DNA of 64,000 nt from Cyrtodaria siliqua (GCA_037043455.1 JAWPHD010000003.1:992001-1056000), one strand, 5' to 3'; shown: positions 42,111 to 54,383, counted from the stretch's first letter. Program-made: numbers and translations. The notes: a model not told the origin generated them from the sequence alone.

Positions 42111-43484
42111 AACTTGCTAGATAACATGACAGTCGTGAACCCAGCTTCTTGGGTAAAACCTTAATTCGTCAGGTATGGAACGCCCGTTTATAGACAAATT
42201 GTTGGTATCCCTATGGGTACGAACTCTGCACCCCTTGTCGCAGATTGTTTTTATATTGCTATGAACGAGATTTCATGTTGAGTCTTTCACCAGATACCCA
42301 TGAAGATGTTATTGAGGGCTTTAATGACACCTCTCGGTAACTGGATGATATATTGAACATTGACAACCCTTTCTTTTCTACTATGGTTAATAATATATAC
42401 CCTAAAGAACTTCAACTTAGCAAAGCTAATATTTCTGATACTAACGCTACTTTTCTTGATTTACATCTCTCCATTGAAAATGGTGAAATAGTTAGCAAAA
42501 TGTATGACAAGAGAGATGATTTTAATTTTGATATTGTTAACTATCCCCATTTAGATTGGGATGTTCCCCGAGCAGCTTCTTATGGGGTCTATGTGTCTCA
42601 ACTTATTCGTTTTTCTAGAGCTTGTACTCGAGTTGTGGATTTTAATATTCGTAATATTTGTATAACTAAAAAGCTACTCAATCAGTGTTACCGTTACCAT
42701 AAACTTCGTAAAACCTTTGCAAAGTTTTATTATCGTAACCCTGATCTTCTTTCCAAATATAAAAGTAATTTAAGGACCCTTCTGCGACAAGGACTATCAC
42801 AACCTGACTTCTATGGTGATGTGATTTATAAACTTCGTAAGATTCTTGGTCATGATCACGTTCATACTATCTTTGTTAAACTTTTTAAAAAGTTTATCAA
42901 AAGAGGTTATGACCCTATCATTTTGCAACGTACTGCATGCTTGGTGGTGGACCCTTTTACAGTTCGCCACTATGCTTTCCTCTTTAATTGTACGATGACA
43001 GGACAGGCTGTGAACCCTATGATGAAGCCTACCTATGCTTTATTCTCTTGTTGCTCTGGCTTCTGCCAAGTCATTGAGTACCTTCATTGTGGCTTTCTAG
43101 GCTATTGTCTTTTTGTATTATATTTACACGAGCATATTTGTGTTTTACTTATATTGCCTATTGATGCTGCCTTGTTGGTTAGAGATTAGATCATGGCGGG
43201 GATTTCTTTATTTACACTGTCCTGTTTTAATGGGATGACAGTAGGGTAAGTGTGAGGTTTGGTGCACCCTAGAACCGGTTTAAACTCCCAGTGGCCTTTG
43301 TTGCCACTGACCGTTCCAAGGCGGTAGCCCTATTGTCAACCCTTTTGTGTTTGTAATGTCTTTTGCATTTTTTATTACTTTTGCCTTCTCGTTTGTCTGT
43401 TTGCGTGTTTGTTTCTGTGTTTTGTGGTTGACTGTCCTCCTTGAATGCTGCTCTCCCTGTCCGATATTCTTTCTTATCTTTCTT
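42111..43484 (+). pseudogene. Penelope-type reverse-transcriptase relic with 3' UTR
   Basis: The palm motif GIPMGTNSAPLVAD is at about 42206-42250. The catalytic YLDD box is at about 42335 but its Tyr is a stop codon. An open frame of 278 codons then runs from 42353: MNIDNPFFSTMVNNIYP, LQLSKANISDTNATFLDLHL, KMYDKRDDFNFDIVNYP, YGVYVSQLIRFSRA and FYGDVIYKLRKILG. GxPMGxxxAPLxAD with YxDD is the pattern I associate with Penelope-like RTs; the clade call is moderate. I see no GIY-YIG domain. The 5' part is missing. The 3' UTR (43066-43480) is the segment found twice inside the Polinton. Confidence 0.7.
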
Positions 43485-43662
43485 TAAACCCCAGCGGCCT
43501 TTTTTGCCACTGACCGTTCAAAGGCGGTTGCCCTATTGTCAACTCTTTTGCGTTTGTCATGTCTTTTTGGCCTTTTATTCATCTTTAAATTTGTTCTTTG
43601 TTTCTGTGTTTGTTTGTGGTTGACTGTCGTCTTGAATGGTGCTTTTCCTGTTCGATATTTAG
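43485..43662 (+). repeat. second, partial tandem copy of the Penelope-type 3' region
   Basis: AAACCCCAGCGGCCTTTTTTGCCACTGACC repeats (with changes) the block at 43282-43310, and continues to CCTGTTCGATATTT, the same end as the first copy. The two copies are head to tail. Confidence 0.8.
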
Positions 43663-44200
43663 CTCAAAGAATAGTGAGAGCTATCCTACTCACCACGGCG
43701 TCGGCGTCGGCGTTGGCGTCTCTGCTTCGCCTTAAAGTTTTTGTGCAATATATTTATAACTTTAATACTACTGGAGCTATTGTATTAAAACTTTATACTA
43801 ATGTTTCCCATCATATTCTGCACATTATCTAATAATACCCATTACTCTTCCTTGCATTTTGACAAAGTTATGGCCCTTTGATTGTCATGTCTTTACCTTA
43901 AAGTTATTGTGCAATAGATTTATAACTTCAAAACTTCTCAAGCTATTGCATTAGAACTTTGTACTAATGTTTTCCATCCAATTATTCGCCTTATCCAACA
44001 ATCCCCATAACTGTTCCATTCATTTTGATAAAATTATGGCCCCTGAATTGGTAAAAGAATGTCATTTTTACATAGAAATATATAGGAAAAACACTTCAAA
44101 ATCTTCTTCTCCGAAACAAAACGGGCTGCAGCTTAGATATTTTGTATATAGCATATTCTAATAGTCCTCTACCAAGTTTGCTCAATTATAACCCGAGGGA
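43663..44200. repeat. diverged tandem repeats linked to the 165-bp satellite
   Basis: CTTAAAGTT(T/A)TTGTGCAATA occurs at 43731 and 43900, each followed by TTATAACTT and CTAATGTTT. The last part (44040-44190) has the CTTCTCCGAAAC and TCCTCTACCAAGTTTGCTCAA blocks of the 34.6-35.4 kb satellite. A GGCGTCGGCGTCGGCGTTGG run lies at 43698. Confidence 0.7.
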
Positions 44201-44465
44201 CCCGCCCCGGGGTTCACAAGATGTGAAACATGAGGGTGTGGGTGGGCCCGCTGAGTCATAACTTAGTAACCGTTGAGATCCCCACCCTATAACCATATAT
44301 ACATTTACTGGACATGAACAGACACATACAACCATCCAACCAGCACAGGCACCGAGATGCTTCCCCACGCCTGGGCATTCTGGAGCATTCTGAGGCACGT
44401 TTCTGGCGTTTTATTATGCTTGGCATTTTTTGTATTACGCACGTGCGTATTGTGCGTATAGGGCT
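44201..44465. other. no gene recognised
   Basis: GC-richer than its surroundings. A 70-codon minus frame has no domain. Confidence 0.35.
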
Positions 44466-44668
44466 CTACGCCCTTATACATCTATAAGATTTATTACATA
44501 TACATCTATAAGTTTTATTACATAAACATCTATAAGGTTTATTACAAATACATCTATAAGTTTTATTACATAAACATCTATAAGGTTTGTTACATATACA
44601 TCTATAAGTTTTATTACATATACATCTATAAGTTGTATTACATATACACCTATAATGTTTATTACATA
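44466..44668. repeat. 24-bp minisatellite, left block
   Basis: About eight units of TATTACATATACATCTATAA plus GTTT. The period is a multiple of three, so every frame stays open and gives repeated IDVYVIKL or YRCICNK peptides; these are artefacts. Confidence 0.95.
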
Positions 44669-44670
44669 TA

Positions 44671-45674
44671 CAAGGGTCATTCAATAAGTTCTGTCACTAA
44701 CGCGTTTTAACAAGTATGTGCTCGTTGTGAGTGTTGACGTTTGGTATCAAATGAAAGAGAGTTGCAATACCATTCCATTGATGGTAAAACGAATGCTGTA
44801 TCTTTTGTGTGACGAAAGTTATGGAACATTTAATATACATCACTTATACATACTGAGGCATTTTCGTCCTAAGTTTTTTTTAGGTATGTTAACTGTTACT
44901 TTTTTAAATGCCTGTTTCTCTTTAAGTACTTGTCGAAGACCTTTGAAATTTCTCATACATTACCAGTTATATCTGTGCATTACAAAATTCAGAATTTAAG
45001 CATGGTAGATGAAAAGGCATTGTCTTAGAAATTAACATTTTAAGCTAACATGTAAAATTAATTTAATGATAAATGGACATTAAATGGAAGGGCAGTCTTC
45101 TGAAATAGCGTTTTTGGATGATCAATATTTTCACTAAACATTGTGCAAAATTCTACAATTATGTGTTGAATAAGAAATTTAAACACTGAAGGACTAGGAT
45201 TTGTAAAAAAATATGAAAACATATTAATACTATGAGAATAATTACGACATTTAAAAGATATTATAACATTTCCGTAAACAAAATGTAAAAAATCAGTGTT
45301 ATTTCCGCTAAAATTAAGGGATATACATTCACTCATATCTGGTTTACAGCAAGACCTTTCCGAATTATCGAAAATCATTTTCATGGATTATAGGCGAATA
45401 ACAACAGATGGCGTAGAAGAAAATTTAAAAGCATAGAATTATTCAAATAATTTTTACAACGTTTTGTAACAAGGACATTTTCAGAGATGCCAGTATCCAA
45501 AAGGTGTGGTAGGGGGAGGTAATTCAGGGGTATAAATAACCGGATATTTTTCATTTTTGTTGTGGAATTTAAGAGAGCGAACCCAGTAGTACTATAAATA
45601 CACTCCTTTATCTCAGTGTAATATCCAGTTCAAAGGATATATGCCTAGTGACAGAACTTTTTGAAGCACCCTCG
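44671..45674 (+). mobile_element. mariner-like non-autonomous element (1.0 kb), TA-flanked
   Basis: Ends CAAGGGTCATTCAATAAGTT and (inverted) CGAGGGTGCTTCAAAAAGTT with shared TCTGTCACTA, flanked by TA on both sides. CGAGGGT(C/G)xTTCAAxAAGTTC is the usual mariner end. No transposase frame is recognisable. A minus frame (45058-45384) recurs at 55914-56183. It sits inside the 24-bp minisatellite, which continues on the other side. Confidence 0.75.
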
Positions 45675-45676
45675 TA

Positions 45677-45892
45677 CATCAATGTCATCTATAAGTTTTA
45701 TTACATATACATCTATAAGGTTTATTACATATACATCTATAAGTTTTATTACATAAACATCTATAAGGTTTATTAGGTATACATCTATAAGTTTTATTAC
45801 ATATACATCTATAAGATTTATTACATATACATCTATAAGATTTATTACATATACATCTATAAGATTTATTACATATACATCTATAGCTTCAG
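45677..45892. repeat. 24-bp minisatellite, right block
   Basis: About nine units of the same 24-mer as at 44466-44668, in the same register and orientation. Confidence 0.95.
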
Positions 45893-46016
45893 AAGCTAGC
45901 GTCACCTTTGACCATTATGTTTGAGTGGCAGTATGTTTGAGTGGCAGTAGAAAAGAAAAAGAATGAATTGGCTGCCCTTTTTTTACTTGAACTCTGTCAA
46001 ACAGTACATGTATTCT

Positions 46017-49000
46017 TTTTTTTTTTTTCTTTATTCTTTATTTCCTCCAATGTACAGGAGAGCATATACATATAATTGTAACATATAATACAAATTCAAA
46101 ATTTAACATTAGCGAACGTTAACATATATCTATATATATAATGGATCAAGACTATATACATACATCAATACATGTTGATTAAAGATTATTTTACAATTAG
46201 ACTATAGATGAGTTCAGAATTTGAGATAAATACTATTTATATGAATCATATTTTGCTATGTATTACCATATGCATGAGTCTTGCCGAAACGAAACACAAG
46301 CAGACAAAATGGTGCAATATACTCATAACCTTATATATTAACATGTATCATATTTATGACTCTTGCCGAAACGAAACTCAAGATGTAAAAATGGTACAGT
46401 TTACTCAGCTTAAATTAGTTAAACATGTATCATATTTATGACTCTTGCCGAAACGAAACTCAAGATGTAAAAAATGTTACAGTTTACTCAGCTTAAATTA
46501 GTTCATGCCTACTCTCATAATTAATAATATAGACTTATTAAACATAGTAGAAACCACTTTTGAAAATATTATTTCATTTTCTATAATAAAACACATAAAA
46601 TCTAAAGTATTTATGTAGTAATGTATATCTACACAAAATAATTAAAGAATATTCCCAGCATTCAAAACGGAGTCGTAATATCGTCAGCTGCCTGCTGGCA
46701 TTACTGAAAAAGACACTTAACCATTATGTATTTTAAATACACTTATAGTAATTAATTACACCTTCGTGACAATAAGCTGCATTATTATGTATAATTAAAA
46801 ATAGTATGAACCATTTTTACAATAATAGCCAACATGTTATCAGTTTCAGATTCAATTGTCGAAAAGTGTTTGAATCCTGATAATAATATGCATATCTGAT
46901 CTCGAGGACCTTTAAGAATAAACTCTTTGTATGACTTTAATCCAATATTTTGTATTAATGCATTCCACAGTTTTTGTCTCGCGGAGTCATTAACTGAACA
47001 GTAATGCATAATATGTAATAATAAGTTGTCTACTAACAAATTACACATTTTACACTTTTCAGAGCGACTAAAAGAGAATAGTTTTCCAAGTATTAATATT
47101 GCAGTATAGCAATGTTTCTTTAAATCAGGTCTTTCCCTGCTTAATTTCCAAATATCACTTGGTTCCAAATTGTTAAATAAACAATAGCATGGTATTTCAT
47201 TTAACTTAAGGCCTACTCGTGAGAGCCTTTGCTTTGATTCCAGATCGCACACCTTAGTTTTCAAAATTTGTTTCAATGAGTACTTTGACGGAATATTCGA
47301 CGTTGCTGCAAAACTCTCTAGTAAATAAAATATATTATATTTTTTAAGCAGTCTGTGTATATCTGGTAATCTACACAATTGACCAAAAAATTGTATTTTT
47401 TTAAAGTCAATTACGGTTTCAATTGGCGAAATTCCAAGAGCACTTAAAGCTATATCAGTGCTTTTATTGGTAGGCAGCTTTTGGATATATTTGACACAGA
47501 ATCTGTGTGACCTCTCCAATTCTAATACATTGGAAGGAGAAAGCGAATTCCACAGTTCACAGCCATACAGCGCTTTTGATAACACGATTGTGTTGTAGAT
47601 TGTCAAGGATGTTAACGGATTGAGCCCATGTGGGTGAATTCCGCTATTTATCAGACTTAAAAAGGTACCTCTTAATTTTGTATTGGACTCATGAATAGAG
47701 TCGTTTATGTCCATATATTTATCTATACGAATACCAAGATGAGTATAGAATTGGACTTCATTTATTATTTGGTTCGCACCAAGAGTCCATTGCCTGGTGT
47801 TACGATCAAATTCAGCCTGTGTTTCATTAAATACTATCACTGCACATTTTTTAATATTGTAATCAAAGCGCCATTTCATAGCATATTTATAGCACATATC
47901 AAACATCTTATTTAACCCATTTTTAGATAATGATATGAGGACCATATCATCAGCAACAGTAGGGGATCCTGCATTTAAGTTATACATACAGAAACCAAGT
48001 CCACTGTTTTCTAACTCTTTGATTAGCCCATCTATGAAGAGAAGGTACATAATTGGGGAACTTTTGCCACCTTGTCTAGTGCCTTGTTTTACCTAAAACC
48101 AGTCTGAAATACAGCCTTGGATTTTCACGCAACTTTGCATATTACGATACATATTAGCAAACGTTAAAAATATGTTGTCATCTATTTCGGTCTCAAACAA
48201 TTTAAGGAGCATTCCATTGTGCCAGAGACGATCAAATGCTTGGCGGGCGTCCATGAGACCAACAAATACTTTACTTTTGTTTTCTTTACCGTAGAGAATA
48301 CACTCTTTAAATAAAAATGATGTCATCATGCACCCTAGTTGCTCCTGAAAGCCCCCTTGTAGAGGACTTAATCTTGATAACATTTTTGCCTTTGAGCGAC
48401 GTAATAATATGTCTTCATAGATTTTCAAAGTCGTTTGAGTAAGGGTGATCGCCCTGTAATTGTCCGGGTCATCTTTTCGCTTTCTCCCACCTTTATGTAA
48501 TACTGTTATAATCCCTTTATTCATATCAGAAGGAATGTAGCTTAGTCGTAACATAGCTGAATATAGATTAGCTAAGAGGTTACTTATTACTATCCCGCCA
48601 TATATGTAATGTTCATAATAAACATTGTCCATGCCACAGGCTTTACCACGCTTGCACACATTCAGCGACATATTTACTTCTTCAGGAGTTACGTTAATGA
48701 CGTCATGTGTGTGAGTAGATGCTAAAATATTATTTACTCTAACATCAACAGATTTTTTCCAAGCGTCATCATACATCGCGTTTGAGCAAGGAGTATATAA
48801 CTTTGTAAAATACTGTTTCCATTGATCAGTTATATTATGTATGTCTCGATAAACAACCCCATTAAATTTAATTTCGGCCCCTGCATTTGAATTTGATCGT
48901 TTTCTGCGAGAACGCACAAGTTTCCAAAAGTCAGTTTTGTTCATTTCTGCCGTTTTATCTATTTCTTCATTTAACTGGCTTAAATATAGTTGAACATAAA

Positions 49001-49850
49001 ACCTATGTTTTTTCCTAAACTTCGATTTAGCTACTTTATATGATTCAAATGAATTCACGGATCTATCCCTTGGACGACCGTCAATAAGCCACGCATTGCG
49101 TCTATCAGTCATAAGTTTGTGTAATTCAGTTAGCTGCGGGTTCCAATATGGTTTGAGAAAATGTTTAAATTTGGATTTGGGAAAACACTTTTCAGATGCC
49201 CCACCCACTGTATGTGTGATTATATTGTATGCCTGATCAACTTCAGTGTATTCGCTTAAATACGCACCCTGTAGATTGTGTAGCTCGAATGTATTTTTGA
49301 GCATTTCCTGATAAATGTGTATATCCCTTGGAATTACCTTCCGCCAATTGACACCATACGTATTAGACAAATCACTTTTATTTGAGTAATAATTTACATC
49401 AAAAACAGGTACATTTATACTACATATAATTGGCCTATGCCTCGATACATTCAAACAATGGTCATCTACAATTTCGCACTGATGTATGCAGTCAATTTTT
49501 TCTAACGGCAGCATAATATAATCAATGATTGATTCACAGCTTTCATCGTACGATACAAAGGTAGATTTTGCACCAGTGCATAAATCTAAGCTATTCGCAG
49601 CGATCAAGTTAGTGTCAAATAAAAATTGTTTCAAGTACCGCTCCCTACTATTACCAGTTTTACTACCAAAGCAGTTAGCATTAAAGTCACCTGTGAAAAT
49701 CACACATCCATTATCTGAGTAAAGACTCCACAGGTTATATAATTTATCAACATAATTTCTATAGTGTTCAATAGGATGATTGCTGCAGGGTAAATACACT
49801 TGAAAAATAAACACAAACTGTTGGGGTGTAATCTGTAATTGTATACCTAC
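46017..49850 (-). mobile_element. poly(A) non-LTR retrotransposon, main part (endonuclease end, reverse transcriptase, 3' UTR)
   Basis: Minus-strand element whose 3' end is the T-run at 46017-46030 (a poly(A) tail on its own strand). The 5' part continues at 54954-55741 after a 5.1-kb insertion. The 3' UTR carries a roughly 90-bp repeat (TGACTCTTGCCGAAACGAAA) at about 46275, 46360 and 46440. Confidence 0.85.
46785..49850 (-). pseudogene. retrotransposon polyprotein ORF2 (endonuclease C-part + reverse transcriptase), one internal stop
   Basis: The frame is open for about 1,000 codons except for one TAG at 48093-48095. Endonuclease features: IFTGDFNANCFG, then SIIDYIMLP and SRHRPIICSI. RT features: RGKACGMDNVYYEHYI, DNYRAITLTQTTLKI, QGGFQEQLGCMMTSF, VGLMDARQAFDRLWH, GTRQGGKSSPIMYLLFIDGL and the catalytic VADDMVLI. 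The C-terminal domain has LYGCELWNSLSP and a Cys/His end (CKMCNLLVDNLLLHIMHYC). It ends at 46785. With APE endonuclease, RRM-like ORF1 and poly(A) tail it is a complete type of LINE. The clade is not assigned. The first endonuclease third is at 54954-55262. Confidence 0.88.
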
Positions 49851-49852
49851 TA

Positions 49853-50244
49853 CCCAGCAAGCAAGGGTAAATGGGACCCATATGGGCTATATCCGGGCAC
49901 GCCCATGTGGGATTACCCATATGGGTCCTATATGGGTCCCACATTCAGCAAGCCCATGTGGGATTACACATATTGGTCCTATCTGGGTCCCACATTCAGA
50001 AAGCAAGGGTAAATGGGACCCATATGGGCTATATCTGGGCACGCCCATGTGGGATTACTTATATGGGCCCTATATGGGTCCCATATGCTTTGCTAGCTGC
50101 TTTGACCCACATGGGCTGCCCACATGGGACCCAGGTTAATCCCGGTTGCACTTTTGGTATGGGGCCCATGTGGGCAGCCTATATTGGGCCCGTATGGAAA
50201 ACAACATTGGACCCATATGGGTCCCATATGCTTTGCTAGCTGGG
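49853..50244 (+). mobile_element. 392-bp MITE-like element, left copy (ends CCCAGC)
   Basis: Ends CCCAGCAAGCAAGGG and (inverted) CCCAGCTAGCAAAGC. Inside are many palindromic ATGGGACCCATATGGG-type units. TA precedes it. It is about 99% identical to 54562-54953, in the same orientation. Open frames reading MGPIW... are repeat artefacts. Confidence 0.85.
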
Positions 50245-50637
50245 CACTAGTATTTTATATTTTAGTGGTGCTTCGATATGTTCTTCCTTTGTATGTTGTG
50301 AACAAAGAAAACAGCCTTAAAGGGTCCTCCAAATTGAAAAATAAAGTGATTTTAAATGAAAGCTTATTATAAAAGAATGTCAATGTCATCGTCCGTTTTC
50401 TCAAAAACCGAGATTTACAGGTATGAAGTTTACCTGTACACAAAAAATCGATCTTAGGAAAATGACGTCATAAGGGACGACCAATCACATCTTCCGTACA
50501 AACTACCTAATTTACATAATCAATTATGGCGCGTATCTATGTGTAAACAAACCGTTACTCTTGTTGGATGTCCATTTTTCTCATATAGCCTTAGTGTTTT
50601 AAACCCTGAATATTATTGATGTGTTCGTGTCTTCATC

Positions 50638-50992
50638 ATGGTGAAAAGGTGCTCATTAAGCTTTTGTAGAAAAAGTAAACAGGAAGGCAGTGTAAGTCTA
50701 CACACATTTCCATGTTGCCGCCATCGAACTAAATGGATTGAACTTGTTTTGCAAAACGGTGTGAAATGGAATTTTTCAGAGCACTCTCGCGTATGTTCGG
50801 ACCATTTTACTGAGAAAAATTTTGATGACTCTCATGAAACGAAAAAGAGATTACATTTACTCTATCAGTTCAGACGGGATAACATAAAAAAAAAATTTGG
50901 TGTCCGGAAATATAACTTTCCAAAATTAATTCATATTTGCCAATGTCCGAATATTTTGAGAGGGAACGGTAAATTAACATTCTACGGTAAGT
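50638..50992 (+). CDS. THAP-type zinc-finger exon of the TTAA element
   Basis: MVKRCSLSFCRKSKQEGSVS opens with the first zinc pair of a C2CH THAP finger (C5-x4-C10). It continues with LHTFPCCRHRTKWIELV and closes with SRVCSDHFTEKNF, the invariant Cys-x2-His. The family uses this finger to bind transposon ends. After about 115 residues the frame meets GGTAAGTATT at 50985-50994, a strong splice-donor match, so the stop at 50998 is probably intronic. A full CRE (TGACGTCA) at 50464-50471 and the ATG in a good context suggest a promoter upstream. No second exon was recognised. Confidence 0.75.
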
Positions 50993-50999
50993 ATTTTTA

Positions 51000-52316
51000 A
51001 CTGTGATGTTCGGGGCAATCTCACCTTCGTTTTTATGGTAATTACGAAAATCCATCCATTAATGATCACTTATTGGTAATGCGGCTATTCTATAAACTGT
51101 CTAAAATTACGGTACTCAACTTGGGCAAACTGTAAAACCTGTGAAATCAGTACACCGAGACACACTTTACACGCGGGTAGAGTGAGGTTATTCCTTTGAA
51201 TTTTGCGGTGAGTGAGCGGTACACTGTTTGATCTGTGGAACTGTCACGTTCTAGTCACAAGTGTAGTCATATGCTGGCTAATGCGGACTGTGTAATAGTA
51301 TACTGGGCTATATGCGATTTAATCCACAACAGTGAACTAATAAAAAATGTGTAAACAATGAGCTAATGAACAATTATGACATCTAGTTTATTATATTAAA
51401 TTATTATATTTTGTTTGAAATGTAGCAATGAACTTTATTGAATAAGTAGACAATGCAATTTTAAAACATGTTGATTATTTTATTACAAAATAAAAACATA
51501 CAAGGTATTGCAGAAAATAAATTAAAATTATAAAATAGTCGTGTTCTTTATCCATTTAATTGCACCATCATGTTATTCGTCAAATCGAAGCTAAAAAACA
51601 AAGCATGCCATGTAGTAAAAAGTAGTTCATGTGTCTGTACAAACAGACAACAAATCACACAGCACTTAACCTGTGTGAGCGAGACCGTATTTTTTTGCTG
51701 ATAATGCCAGATAATGGAATGGCCCACTAGCTGCGACAGCGACAACACAAAACAACCCGTAACACCTACATTGGAATGGTTTTACCTGGTTTAGACAATT
51801 GTTTCAACACGCGCCTGACCGATTACACAAAATTATAGCATGGGTCAGTAATAATGTAATTGTTTCAAAATGGCTCGTTAATAACAGTAAAAAATCACGA
51901 TCAAAAACTTTTTATTTAATTGCATCAAACAAGTTACAATTAAATTCATTGAAGGATATTCTGCTGCCTCTGTTGGTAATTATCGAGATGCAATCAGCAA
52001 TTAGAAGTCGTTGATCGTAATTTTAACCTGTCATTTTCGGCGAATAATTCATCTTTTCCCGATGTTCGAATTTATAAAAGCATCAAAACTATTGAAATAA
52101 GATTGATTTCTTAATATGTCCGAGCACTTGTTTTATTATTTTCTTCAATTAATTAGGTGTCCGGAATTAATGAGTGTCCGGACTCATTGAGTAAATACAG
52201 TAGGTATCAAAACCAATGCTGAAACCTGACGCAATTCACCAATTCTCCGATTTGCAGACCCACAGACGGAGACACAGTCACAGGATGAAGACATTGAAAA
52301 ACCTAATATCATGAGT
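51000..52316. other. non-coding interior of the TTAA element
   Basis: No domain in the short frames. ATTAGGTGTCCGGAATTAAT at 52152 and similar blocks give no clear family. Confidence 0.35.
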
Positions 52317-52686
52317 TTATTTGTATTATTCGTTTAGTGTTTTCATTTATACTTCATACGCCCAGAATCAAAGTGGATGGGGTACACAAAATGTTGATTG
52401 TCCACTTCGCTCGCATTGTTTACTTGGTTTGTGTCCGCCATTTTGGTTTCTAACGAACCATAGGTAATGCGTGACGTCAACGGGGTTTTTACCATTCGGC
52501 TGTTTCCGTGAAACCTCAGTTACGTTTCCGTGACAGGTGTGTATTAGGGGCAAATGTGCCGTATTGATTCGTGATTTACCGATGAAAGAATAGGTTTACG
52601 ATTTTGACCGAAGTATTTTTTAGAAACTGCTAATCATTATCTTTGTAATACAAAGGAAAGTTATTTCAATTTGGAGGACCCTTTAA

Positions 52687-52935
52687 GTTAACGGTGCAAT
52701 CAGACACTGAATGCGGCCAATTGATTATTGTACGCCACTAAAAATCCGACATGTGTGAGTTTGATATCGTTTTCGAGCTAGCTCTATACTTAACCCATCA
52801 TTCTAATACGACCCGGTGTTTTTCCGGTATGCAACAATCACGGAATTTATTTTTAAATTACTCCTCTATATCGCCTCCAGCCCCTTCGCCAAATGAACAT
52901 GTTTGTTTTACATGTTCTGTTTTGGGCTTGGGTTG
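52687..52935. other. no gene recognised
   Basis: A 65-codon frame without a domain. Confidence 0.3.
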
Positions 52936-53215
52936 TAATGTAATGTGAGACAGCAGTGGAAGAAGGATGAATGATGGATAATTAATGTGAGACAGCAGTA
53001 TAAGGACGCTATAATAAGGAGAATGTAATGTGAGACAGCAGTGGGAAGGAAGTTAGAATGATTGAGAATTTAATGCGAGCAATCAGTAATGTAAAAAGCC
53101 GGTTAAGTTTAGAATGAAGAAGCATTTAATGTGAGACTGCTGTGTAAGAAGGAAATTAGAATTATGGAGCGTGTAATAGAAGCAGCCTAATGTAATGTGA
53201 TCAACCAGTAAATGA
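52936..53215. repeat. diverged tandem repeat around TAATGTGAGACAGCAGT
   Basis: Four good copies of AATGTGAGACAGCAGT or AATGTGAGACTGCTGT (about 52940, 52985, 53026, 53130) with variable spacers of 30-90 bases rich in GAAG/GAATGA. Confidence 0.75.
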
Positions 53216-53971
53216 AACTGTAAAGAAGTTTACAGATTTGAGAAATGTCAGATATAGGAAAGGTGCTTGGCCCTCCACGACCGGTGTCCAAGCATTAAAG
53301 AAGAATGACCATATCCACATGGGATCGGTCGTCAATTTTGGTAGATCAGCAATAATGCAATCTACCTGGAGAATATTCTTTACGAATATTTTTGTATTAC
53401 AACACGTATACAGGAAGTATATGTAAACCTATTACAAATCATTAAGCCTGCAACACAAATTTGCATAACTTAAATGTAAGTCATAAACAATGTGCTAATT
53501 GCTGAGATATGCATGGGTTTGTATTTTTTCTGAACATAAATATTAAATATTGCCTTTTCCGCCCGATGTATGCTGATGATTCCTCCAATTTGAAAAAGGG
53601 ACATAATAAAATTGTTGAATTAAAAACCCTTTAATTTAATATATCCTCTTTCTTTAATCCTTTGCCCTAGGCGTTAGCACGTATCATGAACGTACATGCT
53701 ATATGTGTTTACGGTTCTGACTGCGAAGCTTATATTATTTCAGAGGACATTTGCATATGTTTTCTTTTTGTATATTAAGAAACATCCATATTTTGCACGG
53801 AGATTGTTATCTTTCTTTTAAAACTGCATCTATAAATATATTTTATAAAAGAGCACCTTTTTAAAATGTAGTATGTAGTCATGCGATATTCAATTTGTGT
53901 ATTTTGCATTGCATTCTATGTCTATCTGCATTATTTTTTACTAATTTGATTGCAATGTTATGTGATAAAAA
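53216..53971. other. no gene recognised
   Basis: AT-rich, no supported frame or repeat. Confidence 0.35.
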
Positions 53972-54122
53972 GGATCTTAAACTCGTTCCCATTCCATATA
54001 AGATTTATGAAACTCGTTATGATTTATTTTTAATTTTAACTTGCCAAAAGGCTCGTTAAAATTAAAATAATTCATAACTCGTTTCATAAATCTTATATGA
54101 TATGGGAACTCGTTTAAGATCC
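53972..54122. repeat. near-perfect 151-bp palindrome (hairpin), loop about 14 bases
   Basis: GGATCTTAAACTCGTTCCCA at the left pairs with TATGGGAACTCGTTTAAGATCC at the right; inner parts CATATAAGATTTATGAAACT and GTTTCATAAATCTTATATG pair too. The loop is TTGCCAAAAGGCTC at 54041-54054. Typical of a foldback MITE. Confidence 0.85.
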
Positions 54123-54383
54123 TCTATACACAGATGCGCGCTAATGCAAATACAAAGTCTTCATAACTCGTAAACAAATTATTATCATCGTACACAGCTG
54201 TAGCTGTTATAGTGATACCACACAGAAGGATCGCTAGCACCTCGACCTTGCTATTTGAATTAGGTTGACCAATTAATTAAAGAAGCGAGAGAGATATTGC
54301 TGCCATTAAACATGTTGTTATGTCACTGAAGGAACTAATTATGCCCTTAGGTGTTAATTGTATCTTATGGATGGCGGGAGGTA

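Larger units (their letters stand above)
50321..52682 (+). mobile_element. 2.36-kb TTAA-flanked transposon with a THAP-domain exon (Kolobok-like)
   Basis: Ends AGGGTCCTCCAAATTGAAA at both sides in inverted orientation, with TTAA at 50317-50320 and 52683-52686. A TTAA duplication, ends starting AGGG and an encoded THAP finger agree with my understanding of the Kolobok superfamily. No transposase catalytic domain can be read downstream of the THAP exon, so it is decayed or deleted. Confidence 0.75.

Noticed and set aside
45058..45384. Possible gene MKMIFDNSERSCCK... found twice (also 55914-56183)
   Set aside because: The two copies are parts of the same mariner-like repeat, so recurrence reflects the element. 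No domain and no evidence for selection on the frame; not called a gene.
44466..45905. Repeated-peptide ORFs (IDVYVIKL, YRCICNK) suggesting a repeat protein, or a CRISPR-like array
   Set aside because: A 24-bp minisatellite keeps all frames open. Units are contiguous without unique spacers, in a eukaryotic context, so neither a protein nor a CRISPR array.
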